Below, piece after piece: positions 24,977-34,224 of a DNA stretch of 53,771 nt (the first letter of the stretch is position 1; each line of letters starts with the position of its first letter). This DNA comes from Microbacterium sp. MYb72. GTDB taxonomy: Bacteria; Actinomycetota; Actinomycetes; Actinomycetales; Microbacteriaceae. The notes under the pieces are model-generated. The model was not told the origin of the DNA. It made no database searches and was given only the letters and a program-made list of their open reading frames with translations. The position numbers and the translations under genes are program-made. Location: positions 1 through 53,771 of the forward strand of contig NZ_PCOT01000028.1 of assembly GCF_002979415.1 (NCBI RefSeq). Reading direction: 5' to 3'.

Positions 24977-25660
24977 TTAACCCCGGTCTGGCCGGGGTCC
25001 GGTGATTGCGGAGCCGATCCGCAGGTGTGTCGCGCCCGCCTGTATCGCCTCGACGAAGTCGCCGGTCATGCCGGCGGAGATCCAGGTGGCGGATGGGTCG
25101 AGTGCGCGGATGCCGTCGGCGACGCCGCGCAGACGTGCGAAGGCGGATGCCGGTTCCTCGTCGAGCGGTGCGACCGCCATGACCCCGCGCAGACGAAGGG
25201 AGGGGAGGGTCATCACGTGCTCGGCAAGAGCGGCAGCGGCGTCGGGAGCGACGCCTCCGCGTCCGACGTCGTCGGTGAGGTTCACCTGCACCAGGACATC
25301 GAGCACAGTGTCGTCCTCGGCCGCTCGGTGCAGCGCATCCGCCAGCCGATCGCGATCAATGGAGTGCACGACCTGAGCACTGCGCCGGATCGCCGACGCC
25401 TTGTTGGTCTGCGCCTGCCCGATGAAGTGCCAGCGCAGGTCGTCAAGCTCGGACAGCTCCACGCTCTTCGCGCTGAGCTCCTGCTGCCGGTTCTCCCCCA
25501 CCTCGCGAACGCCGAGGCCGTGGAGTTCGCGAACGAGGGATGCCGGGTGGAACTTCGTGACGACGATGCGGGTGATCTCGTCCGCGTCCCTTCCGGCCAG
25601 GCGCGCGGCGTCGGCGATCTGCTCGTCGATCGCCGACAGCCGCGCTCCCAGGTCGGTCAC
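24977..25660 (-). CDS. YggS family PLP-binding protein (PLP homeostasis protein)
   Basis: The 227-aa protein is a single-domain alanine racemase-like fold protein that binds pyridoxal phosphate and supports its homeostasis. The PLP lysine is in IVVTKFHP (Lys about 40); [18 protein letters not shown] and the C-terminal SAGMTGDF are typical. The GTG start overlaps the ftsZ stop (GTGA), so this is tightly coupled to ftsZ. In many actinobacteria a pgeF (YlmD/YfiH) gene lies between ftsZ and yggS; it is absent here. Confidence 0.93.
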   Translation of the reverse strand: MTDLGARLSAIDEQIADAARLAGRDADEITRIVVTKFHPASLVRELHGLGVREVGENRQQELSAKSVELSELDDLRWHFIGQAQTNKASAIRRSAQVVHSIDRDRLADALHRAAEDDTVLDVLVQVNLTDDVGRGGVAPDAAAALAEHVMTLPSLRLRGVMAVAPLDEEPASAFARLRGVADGIRALDPSATWISAGMTGDFVEAIQAGATHLRIGSAITGPRPDRG

Positions 25661-26799
25661 TTCAGGAATTCGGGGATGTCGATGTCGTCGTCGACGATGG
25701 CGGGCTCGATGCTCGTCGTGGTGAAGCGCTGCACCGGCTCGGCGTCGACCTTCTCGGACGATGCGCTCTCGGGCTCCTCGGTGAGGGCGACCTCCGGCAG
25801 CGTCGTCGTCGCCGGGCGGGACACGACCATCGGGTCGAGGCGCAGCGACGGCTCTCCGCCGTCGAAGCCCGCCGCGATCACGGTCACGCGCACCTCGTCG
25901 CCGAGGGTGTCGTCGATGACCGTTCCGAAGATGATGTTCGCCTCGGGGTGAGCGGCTTCCTTGACGAGGTCGGCCGCGTCGTGGATCTCGAAGATGCCGA
26001 GGTTCGAACCGCCCTGGATCGAGAGGAGCACACCGTGCGCGCCCTCGATCGACGCTTCGAGCAGCGGCGACTCGACCGCGAGCTCGGCGGCCTTGATCGC
26101 ACGATCGGCGCCGCGGGCGGAGCCGATGCCCATGAGCGCGGAGCCCGCGCCCTGCATGACCGACTTCACGTCGGCGAAGTCGAGGTTGATCAGACCGGGA
26201 GTCGTGATGAGGTCCGTGATGCCCTGCACACCGGCGAGGAGCACCTGGTCTGCCGTCGCGAAGGCCTCGATCATCGAGATGCCGCGGTCGCTGATCTCCA
26301 GCAGTCGGTCGTTCGGGACGACGATGAGGGTGTCGACCTCTTCCTTGAGCTTCGCGACGCCGGCCTCGGCCTGGCTCTGCCGACGACGCCCCTCGAAGGA
26401 GAACGGCTTGGTCACGACACCGATGGTCAGTGCGCCGATCGACTTGGCGATGCGCGCGACGACGGGTGCGCCGCCGGTGCCGGTTCCGCCGCCCTCGCCC
26501 GCGGTGACGAAGACCATGTCGGCGCCGGTGAGCGCCTGCTCGATCTCCTCGGCGTGGTCCTCCGCCGCACGTCGACCCACCTCGGGGTCGGCGCCGGCGC
26601 CGAGGCCGCGCGTGAGCTCGCGGCCCACGTCGAGCTTGACGTCGGCGTCGCTCATGAGCAGCGCCTGGGCGTCGGTGTTGACTGCGATGAACTCGACACC
26701 GCGCAGGCCGAGATCGATCATGCGATTCACGGCGTTGACGCCGCCACCGCCGACGCCGACGACCTTGATCACGGCGAGGTAGTTCTGGTTCTGGCTCAT
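25657..26799 (-). CDS. ftsZ: Cell division protein FtsZ
   Basis: FtsZ is the tubulin-like GTPase that polymerises into the Z ring. The 380-aa protein has GGGGVNAVN, the tubulin signature [10 protein letters not shown], the synergy loop around NLDFADV and the C-terminal peptide ending DIDIPEFLK used for SepF and other partners. An acidic/Pro linker lies at about 318-367. A GGAGG site sits before the ATG. The 202-bp gap upstream is AT-richer than its surroundings and likely holds its own promoter, plus a GACAC palindrome. Confidence 0.98.
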   Translation of the reverse strand: MSQNQNYLAVIKVVGVGGGGVNAVNRMIDLGLRGVEFIAVNTDAQALLMSDADVKLDVGRELTRGLGAGADPEVGRRAAEDHAEEIEQALTGADMVFVTAGEGGGTGTGGAPVVARIAKSIGALTIGVVTKPFSFEGRRRQSQAEAGVAKLKEEVDTLIVVPNDRLLEISDRGISMIEAFATADQVLLAGVQGITDLITTPGLINLDFADVKSVMQGAGSALMGIGSARGADRAIKAAELAVESPLLEASIEGAHGVLLSIQGGSNLGIFEIHDAADLVKEAAHPEANIIFGTVIDDTLGDEVRVTVIAAGFDGGEPSLRLDPMVVSRPATTTLPEVALTEEPESASSEKVDAEPVQRFTTTSIEPAIVDDDIDIPEFLK

Positions 26800-26852
26800 G
26801 GCCGGCCTCCGAAGTATTCGAGCCTGGATTTCTGACGAATACCGAGGGTTGA

Positions 26853-26879
26853 ACCTTAAACCTCAACTAGAGGTGTAAA
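26853..26879 (-). promoter_or_regulatory. Candidate ftsZ promoter
   Basis: On the - strand TTTACA (26879-26874), a 15-bp spacer and TAAGGT (26858-26853), about 50 bases before the ATG, in a visibly AT-rich stretch. The spacer is short, so the assignment is tentative. A perfect 5-5-5 inverted repeat ACCTC-N5-GAGGT (26860-26874) fills the spacer. Confidence 0.4.
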
Positions 26880-26941
26880 GTATTTCCCGGTATTGGTTTC
26901 TCTTGTTCGAAGGTAAGCGCCGCATACGCGCGCGCCCGCAG

Positions 26942-26957
26942 CGACACGGGCGTGTCG
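26942..26957. promoter_or_regulatory. Palindrome with GACAC on both strands upstream of ftsZ (WhiA-like site)
   Basis: CGACACG-GG-CGTGTCG, 7-bp perfect arms, lies about 145 bases upstream of the ftsZ start. GACAC is the core bound by WhiA in Streptomyces and corynebacteria, where ftsZ is a target. The assignment is inferred from the motif alone. Confidence 0.45.
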
Positions 26958-27001
26958 TCTGTTTGGCGTGCCGATTCGCCGATCACGCGACCGCGGCGCG
27001 G

Positions 27002-27922
27002 TCAGCCGATGACGGCGACGTGCGGCGAGGTGACGTCGATCGATGCGGCGCCGGGGTTCGCGGCCATCGCGGCTGCGAGTGTCAGGCCCTTCAGCGCCGA
27101 CTCGTCGGAGCTCCCCCAGATGACCGTGAGCCCGCTGTTCAGCGTGAGGGTCACGTCGTCCGCCGTGCTCGCACGAACCCCCGTCAGTGCAGCCCGGACG
27201 TCGGCGGGGAGGGACCGGATGACGAGCCCCGTGCTCTCGAACGCGCGGGAGTCGATGCCGCCGTCGATGTCGAGCAGCGGCTGCCCCGGGGGCTGATCCG
27301 TCGTCGTCGCGAGGGCGACCCCTGCCGCATCGACGAGGGTGTACCCGGCGTCGGAGCGGATGACGCCGATCGGCGTGCGCTCGACGATCCGGACCGTCAG
27401 ATCGTTCGGCGGCTTCGCCTCGAGCGCATACGTCTCGATGAGGGGGAACGCGAGGAGAGCGGCCTTGACCTCGCTCGTGCTGACCAGCGCCAGCGGCGTG
27501 CCGATCTGGTCCGCGAGCGCGGCCTCGACGGCAGCCGGGTCCAGCGTCGTCGCGCCGACGACCGTGATGCGCTGGACCGCGAACAGGGGGCTGTACGCCG
27601 CAGCGACGCTGCCGCCGATGAGCAGCAGCACGGCGCCGATCACGCTGAGCCAGATGATCCTGCGGCGCCGGGAGCGCTGGGTGAAGCGGCGGATCTCGGC
27701 GCGGAGCGCCTTGCGACGAGCGCGAGCAGCGCGCCAGACGTCGCGCGCCGATGTCGGCTGCAGCTCGGGCTCCTGCCCCGATCTCGCCTCGTCGATGTCG
27801 TTCAGGTCTTCGGATACGGCATCCGCCTCTGCACGCCCCCGGATGCGGGAGACCGGCCGCAGCGGAGTCTCCTTCTCGTCCGGGTTCTCCCGCGCGGCCG
27901 GGAGCGGAGCGGGGCGACGCAT
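27002..27922 (-). CDS. ftsQ: Cell division protein FtsQ
   Basis: The 306-aa bitopic protein links the early and late divisome with FtsL and FtsB. A long basic/acidic cytoplasmic part (1-88) is followed by one transmembrane helix (about 89-110: IIWLSVIGAVLLLIGGSVAA), a POTRA domain beginning VQRITVVGATTLDP and a C-terminal beta domain. GAGGAC precedes the ATG, which lies 5 bases after the murC stop. Confidence 0.93.
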   Translation of the reverse strand: MRRPAPLPAARENPDEKETPLRPVSRIRGRAEADAVSEDLNDIDEARSGQEPELQPTSARDVWRAARARRKALRAEIRRFTQRSRRRRIIWLSVIGAVLLLIGGSVAAAYSPLFAVQRITVVGATTLDPAAVEAALADQIGTPLALVSTSEVKAALLAFPLIETYALEAKPPNDLTVRIVERTPIGVIRSDAGYTLVDAAGVALATTTDQPPGQPLLDIDGGIDSRAFESTGLVIRSLPADVRAALTGVRASTADDVTLTLNSGLTVIWGSSDESALKGLTLAAAMAANPGAASIDVTSPHVAVIG

Positions 27923-27926
27923 CGGC

Positions 27927-29327
27927 TCAGTCCTCTGACGACGCGCGCAGAGACTCGAGGACCTGCGGGATGATCTGGTACACGTTGCCGCATCCGAGCG
28001 TGACCACGAAGTCGCCGTCGCGTGCGACGCTCGCCGTGTAGTCGGCCGCCTGCTGCCAGTCGGCGACGTAGTGCACGTTGCCCTGATCCTGGAAGGCGTC
28101 GCTGACGAGCTCGCCCGTCACGCCGGGCACCGGGTCTTCGCGCGCGCCGTACACGTCGAGCATGACGGTGTGGTCGGCGTAGTGCTCGAGGACCTCGGCG
28201 AACTCGCGGAACATGTGCTGCGTGCGCGAGTACGTGTGCGGCTGCTGGATCGCGATGACACGTCCGCCGTCGGCGATGGAACGCATCGCCTCGAGCGCTG
28301 CGCGCACCTCGGTCGGGTGGTGCGAGTAATCGTCGTAGACGGACACGCCCCGTTCGACGCCGTGCTTCTCGAGGCGGCGAACCGTGCCGGCGAAGCCCTC
28401 GACGGCACGGGCGGACTCCTCGAGGCCGTAGCCGAGTGCGCCCAGCACCGCGATGGCGCCCGCGGCGTTGATCGCATTGTGCAGCCCCGGGACCGCGAGC
28501 TGCAGCCGGACGCTGTCGTCACCGCGCGTGATCGTCGCGGCGACCGGCCCCGCGGCGACGACGTCGGAGACGCGCACGTCGGCGTCGTCGGCCTGCCCGA
28601 ACGTGATGACGTTGCGGTGCGAGAGTCCCGCACCCACGCGCAGAGCGCCCGCGTCGTCGCTGGAGATCACGACGGCCTCGGACGCGGCATCGGCGAACCG
28701 CACGAAGGCGTCGTGAAAGGCCTCGTCGGAGCCGTAGTGGTCGAGGTGATCGGGGTCGACGTTCGTGATGAGAGCCACCGCGGTGTCGTACAGCAGGAAG
28801 GTGCCGTCGGACTCGTCGGCCTCGATGACGAAGAGGTCGTCCGCTCCGGTGGCGCTGGAGAGGCCGAGCTGCTCGATCACGCCGCCGTTGACGAAGTTGG
28901 GGTCGGCGCCCAGTGCCTGCAGCGCCGTCACGATCATGCCGGTCGAGGTGGTCTTGCCGTGGGCTCCCGCGACCGAGACCAGTCGACGCGAGCCGATGAG
29001 CCAGTGCAGGGCCTGCGAACGGTGGATGACGTGCAGCCCGCGCTCCTTGGCGAGGAGGAACTCCGGGTTCTCCGGCCAGATCGCTCCGGTGTGCACCACG
29101 GTGTCGGCGTCGCCCAGGTGGGCGGCGTCGTGTCCGACGTGCACGGTGGCCCCTGCCGCGGCGAGGGCGCGCAGGTTGTCGCTGTCCGCACGGTCGGAAC
29201 CGGAGACGCGGATGCCGGCGTCGAGGAACATCCGGGCGAGGCCGCTCATACCGGAACCGCCGATGCCGATGAAATGCGCGGAGGTGATGTTCTCGGGGAT
29301 CGGGAGGGAGAGGTCGGGTCTGATCAT
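27927..29327 (-). CDS. murC: UDP-N-acetylmuramate-L-alanine ligase
   Basis: MurC adds the first amino acid, L-Ala, to UDP-MurNAc in the cytoplasm using ATP. The 466-aa protein shows the N-terminal nucleotide fold [14 protein letters not shown], the P-loop [14 protein letters not shown], the metal site EADESDG and the C-terminal DDYSHHPTE. It lies between murG and ftsQ in the cluster, 12 bases after the murG stop. Confidence 0.97.
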   Translation of the reverse strand: MIRPDLSLPIPENITSAHFIGIGGSGMSGLARMFLDAGIRVSGSDRADSDNLRALAAAGATVHVGHDAAHLGDADTVVHTGAIWPENPEFLLAKERGLHVIHRSQALHWLIGSRRLVSVAGAHGKTTSTGMIVTALQALGADPNFVNGGVIEQLGLSSATGADDLFVIEADESDGTFLLYDTAVALITNVDPDHLDHYGSDEAFHDAFVRFADAASEAVVISSDDAGALRVGAGLSHRNVITFGQADDADVRVSDVVAAGPVAATITRGDDSVRLQLAVPGLHNAINAAGAIAVLGALGYGLEESARAVEGFAGTVRRLEKHGVERGVSVYDDYSHHPTEVRAALEAMRSIADGGRVIAIQQPHTYSRTQHMFREFAEVLEHYADHTVMLDVYGAREDPVPGVTGELVSDAFQDQGNVHYVADWQQAADYTASVARDGDFVVTLGCGNVYQIIPQVLESLRASSED

Positions 29328-29339
29328 GTCCGTCTCAGT

Positions 29340-30419
29340 TTAGTTCGAGGCGTCGAGCGCGCGGTCGATGAGGGCGATGACGTTGTCAGTGCCGCTGCGG
29401 GTTCCGACGCGCTCGGCGGCCGCGGCCATGCGCGCGATCCGCCCGGAGTCGCCGAGGAGCGGCACGACGATGCGGCGCACAGCGTCGGCGTCGAAGGTCG
29501 GGTCGTCCAGCAGCTCAGCGGCGCCTGCGGCCACAGCGGAGGCGGCGTTGAGGCGCTGCTCCCCGTTGCCCACCGAGTACGGCACATAGAGCGCGGGGAT
29601 GCCGAGGGCGCTCACCTCGCTCACGGTCGCGGCTCCGGAGCGGGAGACGATCAGATCGGCCAGGGCGAACGCGAGGTCCATCCGGTCGACGTAGCGCCGC
29701 AGCGCGTATCCGGGCACTCCGGGGTCCGCCAGGTCGCTGCGCTCCCCCGTGACGTGCAGCAGCTGCCACCCGGACGCGAGGATGTCGCCCCACGAGCCCG
29801 CCAGCGCCTCGTTGAGACGCTGCGCCCCGAGCGATCCGCCGAAGACGAGGAGCACGGGGCGGGATTCGTCGAGGCCGAAGTACTCGGCGGCCTCGGCGCG
29901 GCGAGCGGCGCGATCGAGCTCGATGACCTCGCGGCGCAGCGGCATGCCCACCACTTCGCTCCCCCGCAGCGGGGTGCCGTCGAAGGCGACTCCCGTCGCG
30001 GCGGCACGGCGTGCGCCGAGCACGTTCGCGAGTCCGGGCTTCGCGTTGGCCTCGTGCACGACGAAGGGAACGCCTTCTCGGCGCGCCGCCACGTAGGCCG
30101 GAGCCGAGGCGTAGCCGCCGAAGCCCACCACGACGTCGACGCTGTGCGTCCGGATGTGCTCCCGCACCTGTGCGATCGCACGGCGGAAGCGTCCGGGGAA
30201 CGCGAGGGCCTGCCCGTTCGGGCGACGTGGGAACGGCACCTTGGCGACGATCAGCAGCTCATAGCCGCGGGCGGGGACGAGACGGGCCTCGAGGCCTTCG
30301 GCCGTGCCCAGCACCAGGACGGATGCGTCGGCGTCCCGCTCGCGCAGCCCATCGGCGACGGCGAGCAGGGGATTGACGTGGCCGGCGGTGCCCCCGCCGG
30401 CGAGAAGGTACGTGGTCAC
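29340..30419 (-). CDS. murG: UDP-GlcNAc:undecaprenyl-PP-MurNAc-pentapeptide GlcNAc transferase
   Basis: MurG turns lipid I into lipid II at the inner membrane face. The 359-aa GT28 glycosyltransferase has the N-terminal loop LLAGGGTAGHVNP, FGGYASAP, the central VFGGSLGAQRLN loop and the acceptor/donor motif SRSGAATVSE. The GTG start overlaps the ftsW stop (GTGA). Confidence 0.97.
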   Translation of the reverse strand: MTTYLLAGGGTAGHVNPLLAVADGLRERDADASVLVLGTAEGLEARLVPARGYELLIVAKVPFPRRPNGQALAFPGRFRRAIAQVREHIRTHSVDVVVGFGGYASAPAYVAARREGVPFVVHEANAKPGLANVLGARRAAATGVAFDGTPLRGSEVVGMPLRREVIELDRAARRAEAAEYFGLDESRPVLLVFGGSLGAQRLNEALAGSWGDILASGWQLLHVTGERSDLADPGVPGYALRRYVDRMDLAFALADLIVSRSGAATVSEVSALGIPALYVPYSVGNGEQRLNAASAVAAGAAELLDDPTFDADAVRRIVVPLLGDSGRIARMAAAAERVGTRSGTDNVIALIDRALDASN

Positions 30420-31621
30420 CGTGTGACTTTACCCCGCTCGGCTGCGGGGATCGTGCGTGCGAAGGCCAGCAGCACGCCGCACGCGATGAGCACGGCGAGC
30501 AGCGCCGTACCGCCCTGCGACATGAAGGGCAGCGGCACGCCCATGACCGGGAAGAGCCCGATCACGACGCCGATGTTGAAGATCGCCTGGCCGACGATCC
30601 ACACCGTGATTCCGCCGGCGGCGACCCGTATGAACGGATCCTGCGTCTTGCGGATGATGTGGAACACGCCGACAGCGAAGGTGGCGAACAGGGCGAGCAC
30701 CACGAGGCATCCGATGAGCCCGAGCTCCTCGCCGACGATCGCGAAGATGAAGTCGTTTCCGGCGGCGGGCAGCCAGCCGTACTTCTCCTGGGAGTTGCCG
30801 AGTCCGACGCCGAAGATCCCCCCGGATGCCATTCCCCACATGCCGTGGATCGACTGGTAGCAGTCGCCGGTGTAGTTGTTCATGTCGGAGCAGACCGCGG
30901 TGATGCGGCGCATCCGGTCGGTGCTGGTCACCGCGAGGAGGACCACCGAGAGCACGCCGAGCAGCACCGGGATGATGAACAGCCGCAGCTTCACCCCGGA
31001 GAAGAACAGACAGCCGAGGAGGATGAGCACGAGCACCATCGCCGTGCCGAGGTCTTTGCCTGCGAGGACCGTGCCGATCGCCAGCGCCCCGACCGGAACG
31101 ACCGGGATGAACACCTGATGCCAGGTGCCGAGCATGGTCCGCTTGCGCAGCAGCACGTAGGCGATCCAGAGAGCGAGAGCGAGCTTGAGGAACTCCGAGG
31201 GCTGGAGGGTGAAACCTCCGACGAGAATCCAGTTCCTGTTGCCGCCGTCGGCCTTGCCGAGTGGGGTGAAGACCAACAACTGAAGTGCGATGGCGCCGAA
31301 CAGGGCGGGCCACGCCATCTTCTTGATGAAGTCGATCGGGAACCGTGAGATGACGAACATCAGCGGGATGCCGAGCACTGCGAAGATGCCCTGGCGGAGC
31401 GCGCCGTCCATGGGGTTCTCGCCCTTGGATACGGCGACGGCGCTCGTCGCCGACAGCACCATCACCAGGCCGAAGATCGTGAGCAGCAGAGCCGTCGACG
31501 CGATCATCATGAACTCGGTCGACACCGGGGTGAACCGGCGACCGAGCGAGACCCTGGCGGCGAGACCGCGCGACTCGGAGCGCGCGGGATCAGAGCGAGG
31601 TGTGCGAGCCACCTGCGTCAT
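30416..31621 (-). CDS. ftsW: SEDS family peptidoglycan glycosyltransferase FtsW
   Basis: FtsW polymerises glycan strands at the septum together with FtsI. The 401-aa protein has about ten transmembrane helices and SEDS motifs such as GNRNWILVGGFTLQPSEF, the KDLGTA segment and PFMSQGGT near the C-terminus. The N-terminal ~35 residues are a basic cytoplasmic extension. Its ATG with a GGGGGAG site lies inside the end of murD (32-bp overlap), a strong coupling. Confidence 0.96.
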   Translation of the reverse strand: MTQVARTPRSDPARSESRGLAARVSLGRRFTPVSTEFMMIASTALLLTIFGLVMVLSATSAVAVSKGENPMDGALRQGIFAVLGIPLMFVISRFPIDFIKKMAWPALFGAIALQLLVFTPLGKADGGNRNWILVGGFTLQPSEFLKLALALWIAYVLLRKRTMLGTWHQVFIPVVPVGALAIGTVLAGKDLGTAMVLVLILLGCLFFSGVKLRLFIIPVLLGVLSVVLLAVTSTDRMRRITAVCSDMNNYTGDCYQSIHGMWGMASGGIFGVGLGNSQEKYGWLPAAGNDFIFAIVGEELGLIGCLVVLALFATFAVGVFHIIRKTQDPFIRVAAGGITVWIVGQAIFNIGVVIGLFPVMGVPLPFMSQGGTALLAVLIACGVLLAFARTIPAAERGKVTR

Positions 31622-33122
31622 CGGTGCTCCCCCGGTCGATCCATTCCCGCACCGCTTCGGCGAAGCGGTGGCCGCGATCCGCGTAGTTGGAGAACTGATC
31701 GAAGGATGCCGCGGCGGGGGCCAGCAGTACGGTGCCCTCGTCGACGATCCCCGCAGCGATCTCCACGACGCGGTTCATGACCTGTCCAGTCTCGCCAGCA
31801 TCCACCTCGAACACCGGCACTGTCGGCGCGTGTCGCCGGAATGCCGCGACGACGGCCTCGCGCTCGACGCCGATCACCACGGCCGCACGGGCGGTGCCGC
31901 CCACGTCGGCGACCAGCTCAGCGATGTCGACGCCCTTGAGATCGCCGCCGACCACCCAGACCGCGCCGGGGTAGGCGCGCAGGGACGACGCCGCGGCGTG
32001 CGGGTTCGTGGCCTTGGAGTCGTCGACCCACGTGATGCCCGCGTGCCGCGCGATCACCTGGATGCGGTGGGCGTCCAGACGGAACTTCTGCAGCGCGGAG
32101 TGGATCGCCTCGGGCTCCACGCCGAGGGACCGAGCGAGCGCGCTCGCGGCGAGGATGTTCTGCACGATGTGCGGCGCGGCGAGGCCGACATCGTCGAGAT
32201 CTCGCAGGGTCGTGAGCTCGAGGGCGCTGCGCGCGCGATCGTCGAGGAAGGCCCTGTCGACGAGCAGTCCCTCCACGACGCCGAGGTCGCTGGGGCCGGG
32301 GGTGCCGAGGTCGAAGCCGATCGCTCGTGCCCCCTCGATCACATCGGCGTCCTCGACCATCCGCCTCGTCGCCTCATCCGCCTTGTTGTAGACGCACGCG
32401 ACCCTAGTGTTGCGGTACACGTAGGACTTCGCCTCGCGATAGGCGTCGGCGCTGCCGTGCCAGACGAGATGGTCGTCGGCGAGGTTCAGGCACACCGATG
32501 CGTACGGGTACAGCTCGCCCTCCGCGCTCGACTGGCCGATGTACCAGAGCTGGTGGCTGGAGAGCTCCACGACGAGCACGTCGAACCCGGCGGGGTCGCG
32601 CACGGCGTCGAGCACGGGCACTCCGATGTTGCCGCACGGCGCGGCTCGCAGCCCGCCTTCGACGAGGAGGGATGCCGTGAGCTGCGTCGTCGTGGTCTTG
32701 CCGTTCGTGCCCGTGATCAGGACCCACTCTGCCGGAGTGCCATCGACACGGGTCACCTTGTCGCGCACGCGCCAGGCGAGTTCGATGTCGCCCCAGATGG
32801 CGATCCCCGACTCCTGCGCCCAGCGGATCACCGGATGCGACGGAGAGAACCCCGGCGAGGCGATCACGACGTCGGCGTCGAAGCTCTCGAGCGCCTCGGG
32901 CACCTCGGAGAGGGAGCCCAGCTCGAGGCGCGCGCCGATCACCGGGAGCAGTCGCGCGTACTCCTCCTCGGCGGACTCGCTGAGGACGAGGACATCGGCG
33001 CCCAGCTCGGCGAGGGTGTCGGCGACGGAGAAGCCCGTCATCGACAGTCCGAGCACGGCGACCCGCAGACCGGACCAGTCGGAGTGCCAGCTCGTCAGGG
33101 TCGAGAGGCGTTCAGCTGACAC
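31590..33122 (-). CDS. murD: UDP-N-acetylmuramoyl-L-alanine-D-glutamate ligase
   Basis: MurD adds D-Glu to UDP-MurNAc-L-Ala. The 510-aa protein, somewhat long for the family, has the N-terminal VLGLSMTGFSVADTL fold, the P-loop ITGTNGKTTTTQL, the central NLADDHLVWHG and the C-terminal DDSKATNPHAA. It starts with GTG and overlaps the mraY stop by 11 bases. In Microbacteriaceae D-Glu is the branch point of type B cross-links (known for the family), so this residue matters twice. Confidence 0.96.
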   Translation of the reverse strand: MSAERLSTLTSWHSDWSGLRVAVLGLSMTGFSVADTLAELGADVLVLSESAEEEYARLLPVIGARLELGSLSEVPEALESFDADVVIASPGFSPSHPVIRWAQESGIAIWGDIELAWRVRDKVTRVDGTPAEWVLITGTNGKTTTTQLTASLLVEGGLRAAPCGNIGVPVLDAVRDPAGFDVLVVELSSHQLWYIGQSSAEGELYPYASVCLNLADDHLVWHGSADAYREAKSYVYRNTRVACVYNKADEATRRMVEDADVIEGARAIGFDLGTPGPSDLGVVEGLLVDRAFLDDRARSALELTTLRDLDDVGLAAPHIVQNILAASALARSLGVEPEAIHSALQKFRLDAHRIQVIARHAGITWVDDSKATNPHAAASSLRAYPGAVWVVGGDLKGVDIAELVADVGGTARAAVVIGVEREAVVAAFRRHAPTVPVFEVDAGETGQVMNRVVEIAAGIVDEGTVLLAPAAASFDQFSNYADRGHRFAEAVREWIDRGSTDDAGGSHTSL

Positions 33123-34224
33123 GCGTCAGCCACTCCACGTAGAACAGGCCCACCGCCGTCACCGCGAGGAGTCCGGCGATGATCCACATCCGCACGACGA
33201 TCGTGACCTCGGACCAGCCGCGCATCTCGAGATGGTGGTGGAAGGGGCTCATGAGGAAGAGCCTCTTGCCACGCGTGATCTTGAAGTAGGTGCGCTGCAG
33301 GATGACCGAGCCGGAGGAGAGCACGAAGACGCCGGCGATCACGAACAGGAGCAGCTCGGTGCGGGTGAGGATCGCCATCGCGGTGATCACGCCGCCGATC
33401 GCCATCGAGCCGACGTCGCCCATGAACACCTTGGCCTTGGGGGCGTTCCACCACAGGAAGCCGATGAGGCCGGCGGCGAACGCGGCGGCGACGATCGCGA
33501 GATCCAGCGGATCGCGCACCTCGTAGCAGCCTCCGAGGGCGGCCTTCTCGATCGACTCGCCGACGCAGGACTGCTGGAACTGTCGGAAGGAGATGAGGCC
33601 GTAGGCGCCGACGACGATGATGCCGGCGCCGGCCGCGAGGCCGTCGAGCCCGTCGGTGAGGTTCACGCTGTTCGACGTGGCGACGCCGATCACCGAGATC
33701 CAGACGAGGTAGAGCGCCCAGCCGATGACAGCGGCGAACGCGAAGAAGTTGAGCCACGGGATGTCGCGGAACAGCGAGACGGCCCCGGACGCCGGAGTCT
33801 GCCCAGCGTGGTTCGGGAAGTTGAGCGCGACGATGCCGAAGGGCACGATGACGAGCAGCTGGCCGATCACCTTGCGCCAGCCCGACAGGCCGAGGCTGCG
33901 CTGACTGCGGACCTTCATGTAGTCGTCGATGAACCCCACGACGCCGAAGCCGACCATGAGCCAGATCACCAGGATCGACGAGAGCGCGGGGACCCGCCCG
34001 CCGGCGAAGACACCGGCGAAGTAGCCGACCATGGTGCCGACGATGAAGATCACGCCGCCCATCGTCGGGGTGCCGCGCTTGGCCTCGTGGCTGGGGTTCT
34101 CGACCGCCTCGGGGGTGCGGATGACCTGCCCCCATCCCCACTTCCGGAAGAGTCTCAGGAAGACGGGGGTCAGGAACAGGGTGAAGGCGAGCGAGATCGC
34201 CGCCGCGATGATGAGAGACCTCAC
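33112..34224 (-). CDS. mraY: Phospho-N-acetylmuramoyl-pentapeptide transferase
   Basis: MraY makes lipid I by joining the muropeptide to undecaprenyl phosphate in the membrane. I chose the GTG at 34224 (370 aa), which overlaps the murF stop as GTGA, has GGGAG upstream and begins the first helix (RSLIIAAAISLAF). Signatures are KRGTPTMGG, FIDDYMKV, NLTDGLDGLAAG and the C-terminal SPFHHHLEMRGW. About ten transmembrane segments are visible. Confidence 0.96.
   Translation of the reverse strand: MRSLIIAAAISLAFTLFLTPVFLRLFRKWGWGQVIRTPEAVENPSHEAKRGTPTMGGVIFIVGTMVGYFAGVFAGGRVPALSSILVIWLMVGFGVVGFIDDYMKVRSQRSLGLSGWRKVIGQLLVIVPFGIVALNFPNHAGQTPASGAVSLFRDIPWLNFFAFAAVIGWALYLVWISVIGVATSNSVNLTDGLDGLAAGAGIIVVGAYGLISFRQFQQSCVGESIEKAALGGCYEVRDPLDLAIVAAAFAAGLIGFLWWNAPKAKVFMGDVGSMAIGGVITAMAILTRTELLLFVIAGVFVLSSGSVILQRTYFKITRGKRLFLMSPFHHHLEMRGWSEVTIVVRMWIIAGLLAVTAVGLFYVEWLTRVS

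Noticed and set aside
28071..30860. Long + strand open frame across murC, murG and ftsW
   Set aside because: Antisense shadow; low-complexity Arg/Asp/Val/Glu translation and no start signal.
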